Assembly (NCBI GenBank): GCA_036245525.1
Contig: BTPG01000003.1
Coordinates: 208,994,466-209,058,465, forward strand
Length of the DNA stretch: 64,000 nucleotides
Direction: 5' to 3'
Origin: Semisulcospira habei
Taxonomy: Eukaryota; Mollusca; Gastropoda; Semisulcospiridae
Below are positions 1-15,036 of this stretch, piece by piece; the stretch's first letter is position 1; each line of letters starts with the position of its first letter. The notes beneath the pieces are model-generated. The model searched no databases. It saw nothing but the letters and a program-made list of their open reading frames with translations, and was not told the origin of the DNA. Position numbers and translations under genes: made by a program.

Positions 1-1
1 C

Positions 2-660
2 TATCTGGAATTAAATGTTCAAAAAACAAAGGAAATTTGTTTTGAGGAGGGTCGGTTGCGGGACACATCCCTGGTGCGGCCAGTTATGATAAACCATGAA
101 GCTGTGGAACAGGTTGATTCTTTTAAGTACCTTGGCACTTTTCTGGACAAAAAAAAGTTAGTTTTAGCCTTCATGTTGACAGTGTTTGCAGAAAGGCAAA
201 TCAGAGATTGTATCTTTTGAGGAAATTGAAGTCCTTTGACGTTGATTCATTTATTTTAGAAACAGTGTACAGATCTTTAATTGAAAGCATTCTCGCTTTT
301 AATGTCATAGCATGGTTTGGAAACCTGACTGTAAGAGATAAGGCAAAGTTGAGACGTGTCGTCCAACTGGCAGGCGAAATCGTTGGCCATGAGCAAAGGT
401 CTCTTTCTGGACTCTACGAGTTGTTTTGTAAGAGAAAAGCAGGCAAAATTATCCGTGACCCCACCCACCCCCTTTATGACGCATTCAAAATATTGCCCTC
501 CGGTAGACGACTGCGTGCTCCTTTGGCAAAACGTAGCGTGTACAAGCACGTGGGCAAGCCCTATAGAATCTTCGTTCGCGAAGTCAAGCCAAGAAGAAGC
601 GTGTACAAGCGCTCCTTCATTCCTACCGCCATCAGTATCCTAAACTCAAAACAACTGTGA
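2..660 (+). pseudogene. LINE reverse transcriptase, C-terminal part, frameshifted
   Basis: Frame 2 from the window edge reads the end of the RT domain, including the typical FKYLGTFLD block near residue 45. The reading then moves to frame 1 at the run of A residues near 148-157 and continues with a conserved RLYLLRKL block to a TGA at 658-660. The frame change in a homopolymer points to a decayed copy. The 50-bp insertion at 548-597 plus its 13-bp duplication adds 63 bp. This keeps the frame open, so an extra peptide of foreign origin is translated inside the ORF. The product would have served in target-primed reverse transcription. Confidence 0.7.
548..597 (+). mobile_element. 50-bp 5'-truncated insertion of the CFDP2-like LINE 3' end
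   Basis: Bases 548-597 match the last bases of the CFDP2-like LINE copies that end at 7174, 37280 (reverse strand) and 50989. The match includes the conserved hairpin CTTCGTTCGCGAAG at 570-583 and the terminal CAAGCCAAG. The insertion is flanked by a perfect 13-bp direct repeat AGCGTGTACAAGC at 535-547 and 598-610, which is a target-site duplication. It is thus a genuine, extremely short target-primed insertion. Confidence 0.85.
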
Positions 661-1026
661 TGATGGCCCATTCTCCTCTTCATCCCTTCATTCTGCATTC
701 AGCCTAAGCCTAACCTACCATACCATTTCCTCCCCTTGTTTTACCCCCCCCCCCTCTCCTCCTCCCATAAACACTTCTTTTAGCGTGTGTGTATGCTGAT
801 AGGGTGTGTGTGTATGTTTGATATTGTGATGCTTGTATTTTTGTTGCATATACGTTGTACATATTATTATTATCATTATTTATGTCGCTCGATTCTTTGT
901 TTTATTTAATTATCGTACACCAGTGCTGCAAAGAAAACCTTTTATATAAAATCTTCCTTTTTTTCTGGACAATAAAGTTTTTGAATCTTGAATCTTTGAA
1001 TCTTTGAATCTTTGAATCTTGAATCT

Positions 1027-1212
1027 AACGTGTACACAGACCTGACAGTCAACAAACAGTAATCACGACCGGCTGGAAGTGTACGAGAACAAGAAGGACA
1101 TTACTAACGTGTACACAGACCTGACAGTCAACAAACAGTAATTACGACAGGCTGGAAGTGTACGAGAACAAGAAGGATAATACTAACGTGTGCACAGACC
1201 TGACAGTCAACA
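1027..1212 (+). repeat. 79-bp tandem repeat, about 2.4 copies
   Basis: Repeats beginning AACGTGTACACAGACCTGAC start at 1027, 1106 and 1185 (the third with one base changed), giving a period of exactly 79 bp. Read on the plus strand, each unit encodes the peptide motifs VYENK and NVYTDLTVNKQ followed by a stop. These resemble tyrosine motifs of receptor cytoplasmic tails. The period is not a multiple of three, so the array is not one continuous ORF. An origin from a duplicated exon end is possible but unproven. Confidence 0.8.

Positions 1213-1301
<89 letters not shown>
1213..1301 (+). repeat. (AAT)n microsatellite, 3' tail of the L2-like LINE
   Basis: About 30 AAT units. On the reverse strand this is an (ATT)n tail directly following the 3' UTR of the reverse-strand LINE. 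The same 3' UTR at about 42553 is followed by the same (AAT)n, so the microsatellite is part of the LINE tail. Confidence 0.85.
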
Positions 1302-1304
<3 letters not shown>

Positions 1305-1470
1305 TTACTGTATTCATAATGAACTTATCTTATAATAATTATAACTCTAAGCGCACACTCACAACTCGCGCACACATGCGCACGCTTTAAACAACGATTC
1401 ACATACCACAAATGAATAGTGAAATACATTACGACGGTCAGCTTGGGGTGCGGAGTGTGGTGATATAGTG

Positions 1471-2579
1471 CTAGAACTGTTGAAAGAGGTGAGTTTCGAG
1501 AGCAGACTGGAAGGAGGAAAGAGAGTGTTTTTGACGGAGAGAGAGTGGAAGAGTGTTCCAGGTGGATGGACCGTATACAGAGAAGGAGCGGGGGCCGAAA
1601 GTGCTGAATTTGGTGCTGGGGATGTGGAGGCGGAGAGGGTCGGAGGCGGAGCGGAGGGAGCGGGGAGGAGTGTACTGGTGAAGTAAGTTGGAGAGATAGG
1701 CAGGAGCGCAGTTGTTCAGGGATTTGTAGCAGAGAGACAGAATCTTGTATTGGATGCGTTGGGGGATGGGGAGCCAGTGAAGGAGTTTGAGCAGGGGAGT
1801 GATGGGGTCGGATTTGTTTTTCTTTCTGAGGACGAGGCAGGCAGCATTGTTCTGGACGCGCTGGAGAGTGCAAGTGGTGGAGTGAGGGAGGCCGGGAAGG
1901 AGAGAGTTGCAGTAGTCGATGCGAGATAGGATGAGAGAGACAGCAAGTTTGGTGGCAGCTTCGGTAGTGAGGTATTTTCTGATCTGACTGATGCGGCGGA
2001 GGTGGAAATAGCATGCCTGGGCCGTGGCGGAGACGAAGCCAGTCATGGAAAGAGAGGAATCGAGGATAACGCCGAGGTTTTTGGCCGAGTCAGAGAGGGA
2101 GATGGGGGTGCTGTCGAGTTGAAGGTGGAGAGAGGGAGGGAGCTGGGAAAGTTTCTGGCGAGTGCCTACCAGCATGGCTTCCGTTTTGTCGTCGTTCAGT
2201 TTAAGCTTGTTTGCTATCATCCAGTTTTTCACGTCTTCGTAGCAGTCAGCGTGCGAGTCAGTAGTGACTGAGTGTTGTCGAGTTTGTCTTTGTCTAGTAG
2301 TTGTGAGTCGTCAGCGTAGAGGTGGTGGTGTAAGTGGTGAGACTGGATGATGTTGGACAGGGGAGAGGTGTAGAGTGTGAAAAGGGCCAGGCCCAGGACG
2401 GACCCCTGTGGAACTCGGCAGGAGAGCGTGACTGGGTTGGAGGAGACGCCGTCGATGGTGACGGACTGCTGTCTTTCGGAGAGGTAGGAGAGAAACCAGG
2501 AGTGAGCAGAGTCAGTGATGCCAAAGGAGTGGTGAAGGCGGTGGAGGAGGATAGAGTGGTCTATAGTGTCGAAGGTGGC
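1471..2579 (-). pseudogene. L2-like LINE RT, frameshifted
   Basis: Two overlapping reverse frames (2612-2229 and 2232-1471) together cover the RT palm from FDTIDHSIL through VPQGSVLG and YADDSQLL to the C-terminal region rich in aromatic and proline residues (FSVYGPSTWNTLPL). The change of frame near 2230 and the loss of the N-terminal half through insertion and truncation show it is dead. The homologous copy at 56-57 kb keeps the two parts in one frame, which confirms that this break is a mutation. Confidence 0.8.
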
Positions 2580-3597
2580 TGTCACACCAGCGAGGAACAA
2601 TATATACCACACGGAATTGTTGGATTTTTAGTTCAATTTTAATGATTCGATTTTTCTCATTCGCACGACAAACAATAGACAAGACGTATACAAACCTATG
2701 CACTATTCACTCAATTCATACATGCACCTGTAATACACGCACACACGTATCCATTCGCACAATGTTCAGAGTACTAATCACATCTCACACACTCATTGTT
2801 CCACTACGATGTCACTTCTCATTGTCTGTTGAAAATAACTGACACTAATTAAGTTGATGCTTAGATCCTCTAACGATTTAACAGTTTAATTATCCGACCG
2901 TGAATGAAGATGAATATAGCGTCGCTGCTCGTTGATTCAGTCTCGCCACTGGTCGAACAATCAGACTATCTCTCGCGATGGCCCGTCTAAGCTCCGCTGC
3001 ACACCGCCTGCATCAACTTGACAATCTCGTACAACGCGTTGACTACGTTCTCACTTGAAGTACATAAATCCAGCGTCCCAGCTGGAGATGGGGAGCATCT
3101 AAAGATGCGTGAAAGTAAATCGTCGACTGTTGTGCCTGTCTGCTACCGGTCCCCCAGGCCGTTGACAAGGTCACTGGTAAACGTTGTACTAATAAAGTAG
3201 ATCTGGTTACGCTGTAGTTCTTCAACTACATAATTTTACACACTACTGTACTGAGCATTTAGCTCCACTAGCATCCATCCTACGATAGATCACCACGAGG
3301 CACTTCACATCGCCTCAACTCCTCACAACAAAATAACTTTTAGCTGAGAGCAAATTCTCATTGACTCGACTGACTGTCTTCCCAAACCACAGTGACGCAT
3401 ACCGTCCCTTCAAACAAAAATCCCACGTCACATATTCTTGACGTCATCAAAAAAGAACATACCGTCCCTTCAAACAAACACCCTACATCATATTTTTCCG
3501 ACGTCATAAAAAAGCACACCTCATCCCAACACAACACGTAGAACGAAACTTCTACCTAAAACAAAATACTGCACAATGATTAAAATAAATTGTGACA
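2580..3597. mobile_element. Solo LTR (1018 bp) with 5-bp target duplication
   Basis: The insertion starts TGTCAC (2580-2585) and ends GTGACA (3592-3597), the TG...CA inverted ends of retrotransposon LTRs. It is flanked by the direct repeat GTGGC at 2575-2579 and 3598-3602. The split LINE sequence on either side rejoins cleanly. There is no internal coding sequence. The family (Gypsy or BEL type) and orientation cannot be settled from the ends. Confidence 0.8.
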
Positions 3598-3655
3598 GTG
3601 GCAGAGAGGTCGAGTAGCGTAAGAAGGAAGATGTTGCCCGAGTCGGTCGAGAGCC

Positions 3656-4654
<999 letters not shown>

Positions 4655-4864
4655 ATGATTTTATTCAGGATAAAAAGTTTTAGGCATAGCAATGCCTATC
4701 TTCCAAACTGTCCTGCTACTCTACACATATAAAAATACATCAGACGATACAGCAAAAGATAAAATATATATAAATAAAAAGACCCATTACACCCCCCCCT
4801 CCCCCACCATCAGAACGAAAAAAACATAATAATAATAATAAAAATAAAATACAAAGAGAATTAA

Positions 4865-7293
<2,429 letters not shown>

Positions 7294-7393
7294 GTGTATG
7301 AACCTGACATGTTAATGCAGACAGTCAAACCATTACATAATCTGCAGCAATCTGCTGTGCTGGAGCAACATACTAAGCAGAAAGATAGAACAT

Positions 7394-8359
7394 TCACATC
7401 GACAGCAGATATTTATGGACTCGAGCTCTGAAAATAGACAACTTTGAAATAGACTTTAAATGAGAGGGCAAGTTATTCCATGACTTAGCACCGGAAAATG
7501 ATATGCTAGATTTGAAGATGTCGATTCTCGGTTTTGGGAGATGGAGTAAGCTGTTCCTCGTGTTCTCTCTATTCGTGTGGGAAAACAGCTCACGGAGATA
7601 GGGAGGGGCGGCATCGTTTAGAATTTCTTGCACAAGTAAGCATCTATTAAGTTCCAATTGTTTACTGAGTGGTAGGATATTAAGGGTCTTCAGTCTTTCA
7701 TCACTACGGGACGAACCAGGAAGAATAAGCTTAATACCTCGCCGGTAAAGGGAATTATTTTTTTTTTCAAATGAATGTCTCCACAGCCGTCCCATATATT
7801 GGAAGCATAATTACAATTTGTCAATGTGTGCGTTAAAGAATAGTTTTCGAGCATCACTGTCAACTATACGACTTAATTTCGATAATAAAAAGAGATTCTT
7901 CGAAATAGTTTTACAGGCAGTTTGATTGTGAGGCTCCCAGCTGAGCTGTTCGTCGACTGTCACTCCTAACAAACGATGTTTTGACACTTGCTCTATGGGC
8001 TGAGAGTGAAGGGACAGCTCAAGGGGTTGCAAACCACGTTGATGCTTTTGGCGTGTTGTCACCAACATACTTTTCGTTTTAGGAATACTAATAATCATAT
8101 GATTTTCTTCACACCAAGTTAACAATTCATTTAAACTATGTTGGAGGACAGCGCTCACGGTTGAAACATTTTTATCAGCTACATGTAATGATGTATCGTC
8201 AGCAAATAGTTCACAGTTTGTGTCGGGGTGTGATATTGACAGTGGAAGGTCATTTATAAAAATGTTGAATAATAACAGTCCTAGGATGGATCCCTGAGGA
8301 ACACCATAGGTCACCAGTCCTTTCGCTGAGTATTTACCATTCAAGAACACTTTCTGCAT
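7394..8359 (-). pseudogene. GA-LINE copy a reverse transcriptase, C-terminal half
   Basis: Reverse frames 8359-7811 and 7795-7394 cover VPQGSILGLLLF, ELFADDTSLH, the KHRLLGVTVDEQLSW block and the C-terminal FSGAKSWNNLPSHLKS block. A frame break lies at about 7800, near a T-rich run. The N-terminal half of RT and the endonuclease are absent because the copy is truncated at 8418. Confidence 0.8.
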
Positions 8360-8418
8360 TCTGTCTAAGAGATAGGACGAGAGAAAAGCGACTGCATTTC
8401 AGTCAATGTGATATAAAG

Positions 8419-8456
8419 GTAGAGAGAGAGAGAGAGAGGGGGGGGGGGAAAGAGAG
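8419..8456 (+). repeat. Short (GA)n with a G run
   Basis: A GA tract of about 20 bases, about ten G residues, then GA again. It separates the 5' end of GA-LINE a from the 3' tail of GA-LINE b. Confidence 0.9.
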
Positions 8457-9124
<668 letters not shown>

Positions 9125-9995
9125 TGTTACGATTGTGGTTGTGTTATCCTGTGAGAGCGTGCGTGTGTTGATCGTAGGTAACGATCCGTTGTTTATTTGA
9201 GCTATCACGGTTTCGATTCACGTGCCTTTTTAGTAAGATTTTTCTTTTGTTCGTGAGTAGAGCCGTTTTCGTTTTGTTAAGTTTAGTTTGGAACGTTCTA
9301 GAAAGGTCGCACTGTGTCTGTTGGCCTCGTAAGTGTCAAGTCGGTTAGTTGGCATCGCAACACTTCGCTACATTTTCGCTACTTTTTGTTTTCCTGTGCG
9401 CGTGTATTGAGCAGCCTTTATTTTGTTTTGGGAATGTTCTCGTACTTTCTAGAGCTACCAGGTGATAGGGATACCATACTTTTATGTGACTTAATTATAC
9501 GCTAGAATTTAGAGCTGAAGTGAGCAGCCGAGTTTTTGTAGCCTGTTATATTTTTTTCTGGAAAGTTCATGTTAATGAGCTTCGGCTGCGTGTTTCGTTC
9601 TGATTGGTTGAGTTGTATGATTTCCATAGAAGATTCTGGAATTTGATAGTATTTATAAGGAGGGCGCTGGGAAAGCCCGTTAGTACATTGTCTTGCTTTG
9701 TCAGTTGTAGAGACACGTAGTTTATTGGGAGAGACGCTGTGTATGAGAAACTTTGTGTCGCGGTGTGGACATTGCAGAAGAGACTTTGTATCAGTAGTTT
9801 GTGCATTTTAAAGTGCATTACTGTGTGGATATCGCATCGCTGAATTAAATATTGTTGGAACTGTTACTCCAGTATTGTCTACATCCTTAAGCCTCGTGTG
9901 ACGGATTGCGGCTGAACGAGGTTTATTTTAAAGAACTCTACGTGTGTGTGTCTGGTGTGTTTATCATACTTCGACTACAATTCCACCACGTAACA
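9125..9995 (+). mobile_element. Solo LTR (871 bp) with 5-bp target duplication
   Basis: Starts TGTTACG and ends CGTAACA, with the duplicated target CAGAC on each side (9120-9124, 9996-10000). A TATA-like TATTTATAAGGAGG near 9649 and an AATTAAATA near 9842 fit an LTR promoter and polyadenylation region in plus orientation. No internal retroviral genes are present, so recombination between two LTRs is likely. Family is probably Gypsy-like from the end sequence, not proven. Confidence 0.85.
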
Positions 9996-10183
9996 CAGAC
10001 AATGACAATGACAATGATTCTTTATTTTACAAAGGTGAAAGTTTTGTCTGGCGCAACCATTTTTTGGAACTTGCCGTCGCTAATCTAATCTACAAATAAT
10101 GCACAAAGTGTAAAAATATTATATTAAAAAAAAGTGATAAATGATATAAAAACAAAACAAAACAACAACAACAACAAAAACGT

Positions 10184-10222
<39 letters not shown>

Positions 10223-10223
10223 T

Positions 10224-10257
<34 letters not shown>

Positions 10258-10306
10258 GCGCATGTACGCACACACTGAGTAATATAGGGTCGCATTGAAA
10301 GTATTA

Positions 10307-11943
10307 AGAAATGACGTGAGGTAATTGAAAATACTGGCTCTAAAATACGAAAGGGTTCTTGATGTTGTAACTTTCCTAGGCAAAGTGTTCGACAGGCTAT
10401 GGCTTGAAAACGCTAAACGTGTCTTGTAGAGGTCGATTCTAGGTCGTGGTACAATAATGAATTGTCTTGATCTTGAATACGTTGATGATGGAAAGGAAAA
10501 TAGTTTCTTAATATAATCAGGCATTTGGGTATTCCGTGTTTTGAACATAATTATTCCTTTATTGTACATTAAATGATTTTTCAGGGGAATAATCTCCAAG
10601 GTTTTCAATTTATTATCGGTAGTTGAGTTAGGGTCAGGTAGGATAGGTTTTGCCGCTCTACGATGAAGAGAGGTTAGTCTCTTTAACTGGACCTCGCTTG
10701 CTCCATCTCACATAGTAGAAGCATAGTCGATATGTGACCTGATGTGGGCGTTAAAGAACAGTTTACGTGTTTCTACATCAGTGATATATTTTAATTTGGC
10801 TAAAATGTAAAGTTTCTTTGATATTATGTTGCATATGTTCGTAATATGACACTGCCATTTAAACTGGTTATCTACAGTAACACCGAGAAGACGATGTTCT
10901 GTTACTTGACTGATGTGGTTTCCTTGAAGAGACAAGCTAAGTGAGAGAGAGCCGAGCTGGTGCTTTTGACGGGTACTTAATACCATACATTCAGTTTTCG
11001 CTGGGTTTAGGATCATGGAATTCTTACTACACCAGGTGTCAATGTCTTGTAGTGCGTTTTGCAGGTGTGTATCAATAATAGATGAATCCTCCTCGGGCGT
11101 GTGTATTGCAGCATCACCCGCGAGCATATCGAAAGAAACATTATGATCGGAAATTGTGAGCGGAAGATCGTTAATGAACAAACAAAAAAGAAGAGGGCCT
11201 AAAACAGAGCCATGGAGCACGGCATGCTTGACTAAGTGGTGATTAGAATATGTATCATTAAGAAGGACTTTTTGTCTTCTGTCATCCAAGTCGGATTTGA
11301 AGAATGTGGCAGCGCTGTTGGTGTATAATGAGATTTTCTTTATCAGAATATCATAGTTTACTAAATCAAAAGCTTTACGGAAGTCTAAAAAAACTACACC
11401 TGTTAGTTTGGATTCATTGGTAGATGCTAACCAGGTGTCTGTCATCCTAATCAGCGCGGTATGGCAGGAATGGTTTGGTCTGAAACCTGACTGCAATGAA
11501 TGGATAAGATTTGGGTTTTCTAAATATTTAGAGAGATGTTTATGAATATGCCTCTCTAAAGGCTTTGACAAACTTGGCAGTAATGAAATGGGAAGAAAAT
11601 TATTAATTTCACTTAGATCTTTTGATTTTGGCAGTGGGATTACTTTTGCGTCTTTAAATGCATCCGACAAAACAGTTTTGTTTTATACAATTATTGTAAA
11701 TGTATGTGAGACTCTCAACGATATATGGAAGAGATGTCTTGAGTATTTTGAGCTGATCTCATCAGGCCCGGATGACTTTTTATTTTCCATCGAGGTAATT
11801 AATCTGCCCACTTCATGAACCGCTATTGGAGGTATGATGAAAGGTTCGTTGTTTTTATTTTTCTGGTTACAGTAGTCTAGTAATTTGTCTGGACAAATAT
11901 ACTCATGCGAGTTATTTCCCAGTGGCATTAGTGATTCCGCCAC
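10307..11943 (-). pseudogene. GA-LINE F reverse transcriptase, fragmented
   Basis: Three reverse pieces cover the linker (11943-11683, PPIAVHEVGRLITSM), the RT palm (11670-10708, FLDFRKAFDLVNYD, LHGSVLGPLLF) and the C-terminal domain (10608 down to about 10307). In the palm the catalytic FADD motif reads MLAGDAAIH, so the aspartate pair is damaged. Frame changes between pieces confirm decay. A poly-T run at about 12079-12113 sits between RT and endonuclease. Confidence 0.8.
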
Positions 11944-12395
11944 AGAGACAAAATGGTCGTTAAAACTGTTTGCAGTGAGGTGGGGTGGTAAAGACGCACT
12001 ACTTTTATTGGTACCTTTGGTTACTAAATTTATGGCACGCCTTTACTTTGCTTAACTACCTTACTGAAGAGAGGTGGTTTTTTTTTTTTTTTTTTTGTTT
12101 TTTTTGTTTTTTTCTAAAACCATTGATTTTACGCAATTACGCTGTGTTTTGTATTCAGCGAAACGATTCATTTTTGTTTAGCTCGTCCCTGTGTTCCATA
12201 GCCTCTATCAGATCTGCAGTTAGCCAGGGTGGTAAGGCGGCGTACTTAACTCTCTTTTGCCTCAGGGGCGCGTGTTTATTCTTCACACCGAGAAAGACGC
12301 GGTACCAGGTGTCCAATGCTTTGTTCGGGTACTATCGTTGTACACGTCCGTGAACTGTGCTCCAGCTAAATCAGTCCAAAAAGCAATTTCATTAT

Positions 12396-13124
12396 CTATG
12401 ATCTATAAGTGATGCACGTGTGACCTTGCTTTTTCAGTTTTGGAAGTTTTGACAGCCATATGCAGCTAACTGGATAGTGGTCGCTGACACTCAGACTATC
12501 AACTTCAGTGTTGCTAATTGCGAGAGGTTTGTTGGGATAAATATGGTCTATAATAGTGGCTGATGTTGGCGTAATTCTGGTGGGAGGTGTCACCATTTGT
12601 TGGAGACCGACTAAGGTAGTAGTACACTCCCATGATGGATGAGGTTTAAGAAAGTCAATATTCAAATCTCCAAAAAGCAGAACGTCTTTGGACTGAATGT
12701 CTGTTTTATCGATCATGTGTAAAAAGCTATCGTACCACTCAAAGGTGGCTGCAGGGTTTCGATACAGAAACCCGACAAGTAAAGGAGGGGATTTAGAGTG
12801 TTTGATTTCTACCCAAATACATTCTACATCAGCCGTTTCTAGGTCTTGTCTCCTGCGGGTTATGTGTAGAATTGATTGATGGATGTAAACCGCTACACCT
12901 GTCTCACCCTGGACTGACGGGCCTCTCCTAATAATAGAATAATTTGGGATGGTGATGGCTTCATTACTGATGTGGGAGGCCAACCGAGTTTCGGTTAAAC
13001 ACAATAGGTGAAAATAGTCGGGGGAATTAACATAAACACAGACATCTTGAACTTTGTTTGCTAGGTGGTAGACATTGAGCTGACCGATACGGACTCTTTG
13101 TCCTTTTTTCGATTGTCCGCGCAT
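12396..13124 (-). CDS. GA-LINE F EEP (APE-type) endonuclease domain
   Basis: The likely start is the ATG at 13124-13122 (MRGQSKKG). The motifs are ordered as in exonuclease-endonuclease-phosphatase nucleases: QLNVYHLANK near residue 13, LTETRL near 45, LFGDLNIDF near 150 and SVSDHYPV near 215. The enzyme would nick target DNA to prime reverse transcription. This domain is open in one frame although the RT is broken. Related copies lie at 33504-34160 and 45473-46054. Confidence 0.8.
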   Translation of the reverse strand: MRGQSKKGQRVRIGQLNVYHLANKVQDVCVYVNSPDYFHLLCLTETRLASHISNEAITIPNYSIIRRGPSVQGETGVAVYIHQSILHITRRRQDLETADVECIWVEIKHSKSPPLLVGFLYRNPAATFEWYDSFLHMIDKTDIQSKDVLLFGDLNIDFLKPHPSWECTTTLVGLQQMVTPPTRITPTSATIIDHIYPNKPLAISNTEVDSLSVSDHYPVSCIWLSKLPKLKKQGHTCITYRS

Positions 13125-13440
13125 GGCTTTACAATGTTTAAAGTAAAGAACCAGGTAACAAAATATCAACACAAAGTACAAAAGCAAAAACTAGAAAACG
13201 AATACACATACAAGTAAATAGCAACAGAGAAAAACACACAACTAAAATGAAATTAAACATGGTAAGTAAACTGAACGGTTAACTTCAAGAACCGTGTGAT
13301 GTAGCACCGCCGACATAAAAATGGAAGTAAAAGTATAATAGCTACAAGTACAAAATCTAAGAAACAGACAAAAGTTAATGTCAGAGTTCACGTGAAATGA
13401 AGTCCATATGCCATTAAAACACACTTCCTTCGCCACTATA

Positions 13441-13782
13441 AACAGTCCGAGAGTGAGTTAATTTGAGAACGGATACACCAGTCGTTTGATTTCACTTCGA
13501 TAATAATAAACTGTGAGTGAGGCGTACGCCTGTCCGAAACAGAACAAGTACATTAGTCATGCAATTTAAAATATTTGCATAACTTACAGTTATTTGCATA
13601 ACTTACAGTTTGCAGTGCAAACTCACTGTACTATTATGTGTAACACAGTTTTACATATACGACCAAGCACTAGTGCAAACAGGTGTAGCTGTCAACCATG
13701 TGTCTCTGTCACATAAGGAATTAATCTTTAAACTACTGAGTCACTGTCAAAACCAGACAACTAAATAAGTCGTTACTAAATT
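13441..13782. other. No gene seen; possible LINE 5' leader
   Basis: AT-rich sequence between the LINE F leader and the MITE. It contains a short direct repeat of ATTTGCATAACTTACAGTT near 13572-13610. Nothing else is recognised. Confidence 0.5.
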
Positions 13783-14215
13783 TGTGACCCGCCACCACAA
13801 AATGAGTCTTAAGTCACTTTTTGGACATTTTGCGATATTGATATCAGCAGAAACTAGAAAGAAAACCCTTTTCAATGGTGCCAATAACATGTGAATCAGA
13901 CGATTGGTTACTTAATTATTGTTTATAGAACCTGGGGACCCCACACATGTACCCGACTACGCCACCCGACAATTTTCAAAATGAGTCTTAAGTCACTTTT
14001 TGGACATTTTGAGATATTGATATCAGCAGAAACTAGAAAGAAAACCCTTTTCAATGGTGCTGATAACATGTGAATCAGACGATTGGTCACTGAGTTATGG
14101 TTTATAGAAACTGGGGACCCCACACATGTACCCGACCTCGCCACCCGACAATTTTCACCCATAGCGGGAAATCGGGTCAGGGACATTACGACTCATTTCG
14201 TGGTGGCGGGTCACA
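13783..14215. mobile_element. MITE with 26-bp terminal inverted repeats and internal tandem duplication
   Basis: The first 26 bases (13783-13808, beginning TGTGACCCGCCACCAC) are the inverse complement of the last 26 (14190-14215) with one mismatch. Inside, a block repeats with a period of 179 bp (ATGAGTCTTAAG at 13802 and 13981). No ORF of transposase size is present. A target duplication is not evident, so the superfamily is open. Confidence 0.8.
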
Positions 14216-14273
14216 TTTATGTAATGTCAGATCGAGCGTGTTTGATGACACCTTCACACCTACACACCTACAC

Positions 14274-14276
<3 letters not shown>

Positions 14277-14325
<49 letters not shown>
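14277..14325 (+). repeat. (CA)n microsatellite
   Basis: About 24 CA units directly downstream of CACCTACACCTA sequence. Confidence 0.95.
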
Positions 14326-14328
<3 letters not shown>

Positions 14329-14974
14329 GTGTATATGCGTACCTTTTTCACTTCAAGCGCCAAGTAGGAACGACTAATCGACCCTGAAAGCCGGAAGGTA
14401 GTAACCGACCATCTGTGCGCGGCGCAGAGCTGATCGGACAAAACCTCCATCGATAAAGGTCCATCCATCGCTCCTCGTGTGGTTAGAACAAAGAAAACAT
14501 TTTAAAGTCTATTGATACATGCGTCTTTGGGGCGGAGCAGCCGTTAGAATGTCAATCTATTTTCAACTGTTTCTCGTGCCGATAGCGTTGTGGTTATAGA
14601 ACGGAGTGGGGGTCATTGTCAGGTTACTTGATATAAAGTCGTCGTGTGCTGAACTGGATTGTCCTGTGTATGAATGAACCGTAACTAGACCTGTGTGTAG
14701 CGTTTCGTAAGCATCTGTTTCGAAAGTGTATCTATGAACAGTTACGGCGTTAGTGAGGTAAATCTAATTAAAGACATGCCAACGGCGCAGCCTATTATCA
14801 GCACTGTACCGCAGGTATGTTGGAGTCTTGTTCGTGATTTTGTATTTATAGAACCGCTTTTCATCCCATCGTCATGATGTAATACTTTGCTTTGCTACAT
14901 CAGTAAATTTTCGAGAGGATTATTCAATACTATTTCCAGGAGGCAAACTTGTGATCTGACCCTGATTATTATGT
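14326..14974. other. No gene recognised
   Basis: Mixed-composition sequence without a convincing ORF, RNA gene or repeat. Confidence 0.5.
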
Positions 14975-15036
14975 GTGCTGGTCTGTGATTTTGAACCTTA
15001 CAACATAGATCTTCTTCCAAAACCACGCACCAGCAC
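14975..15036. repeat. Foldback repeat, copy 1
   Basis: GTGCTGGT at 14975 pairs with ACCAGCAC ending at 15036. The adjoining CTGTGATTTTGAA pairs imperfectly with the segment before it. The arm sequence is shared with the hairpin at 15270-15343. Confidence 0.6.

Larger units (their letters stand above)
1..1026 (+). mobile_element. 3' portion of a non-LTR retrotransposon (LINE), 5' end outside the window
   Basis: This stretch holds the end of a reverse-transcriptase ORF (to 660), a 3' untranslated region and a tail of imperfect TTGAATCT repeats (about 985-1026). The sequence AATAAAG at 970-976 just before the tail looks like a polyadenylation signal. The encoded C-terminal region resembles RT-distal domains of animal LINEs. 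I cannot name the clade from a C-terminal fragment. Confidence 0.7.
1302..3655 (-). mobile_element. L2/CR1-like LINE copy i, 5'-truncated, interrupted by a solo LTR
   Basis: This reverse-strand LINE runs from its tail at 1213-1301 up to about 3655. At 2580-3597 it is interrupted by a 1018-bp LTR-type insertion. LINE sequence resumes at 3603 with GTCGAGTAGCGTAAGAAG, which matches the uninterrupted homologous copy at about 57282-57300. Beyond about 3655 the similarity to that copy stops, which marks the 5' truncation. Clade is inferred from RT motifs (AFDTIDHSIL, VPQGS, YADD) and the ATT tail. Confidence 0.8.
10001..13440 (-). mobile_element. GA-LINE copy F, near full length
   Basis: An (ACAATG)n tail at 10001-10016 is followed by ATTCTTTATTTTACAAAGG, then a 3' UTR with (CA)n (10183-10252), the RT, the EEP endonuclease and a 5' leader. 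Before the solo LTR inserted, its tail would have touched the (GA)n/(GACA)n array at 8986-9124. Its 5' side is not (GA)n. The 5' boundary is uncertain. Confidence 0.75.

Noticed and set aside
12079..12113. Poly-T run as the tail of a small retroposed gene inside LINE F
   Set aside because: No foreign sequence or duplication lies next to it; it is probably an expanded T run in the LINE linker.
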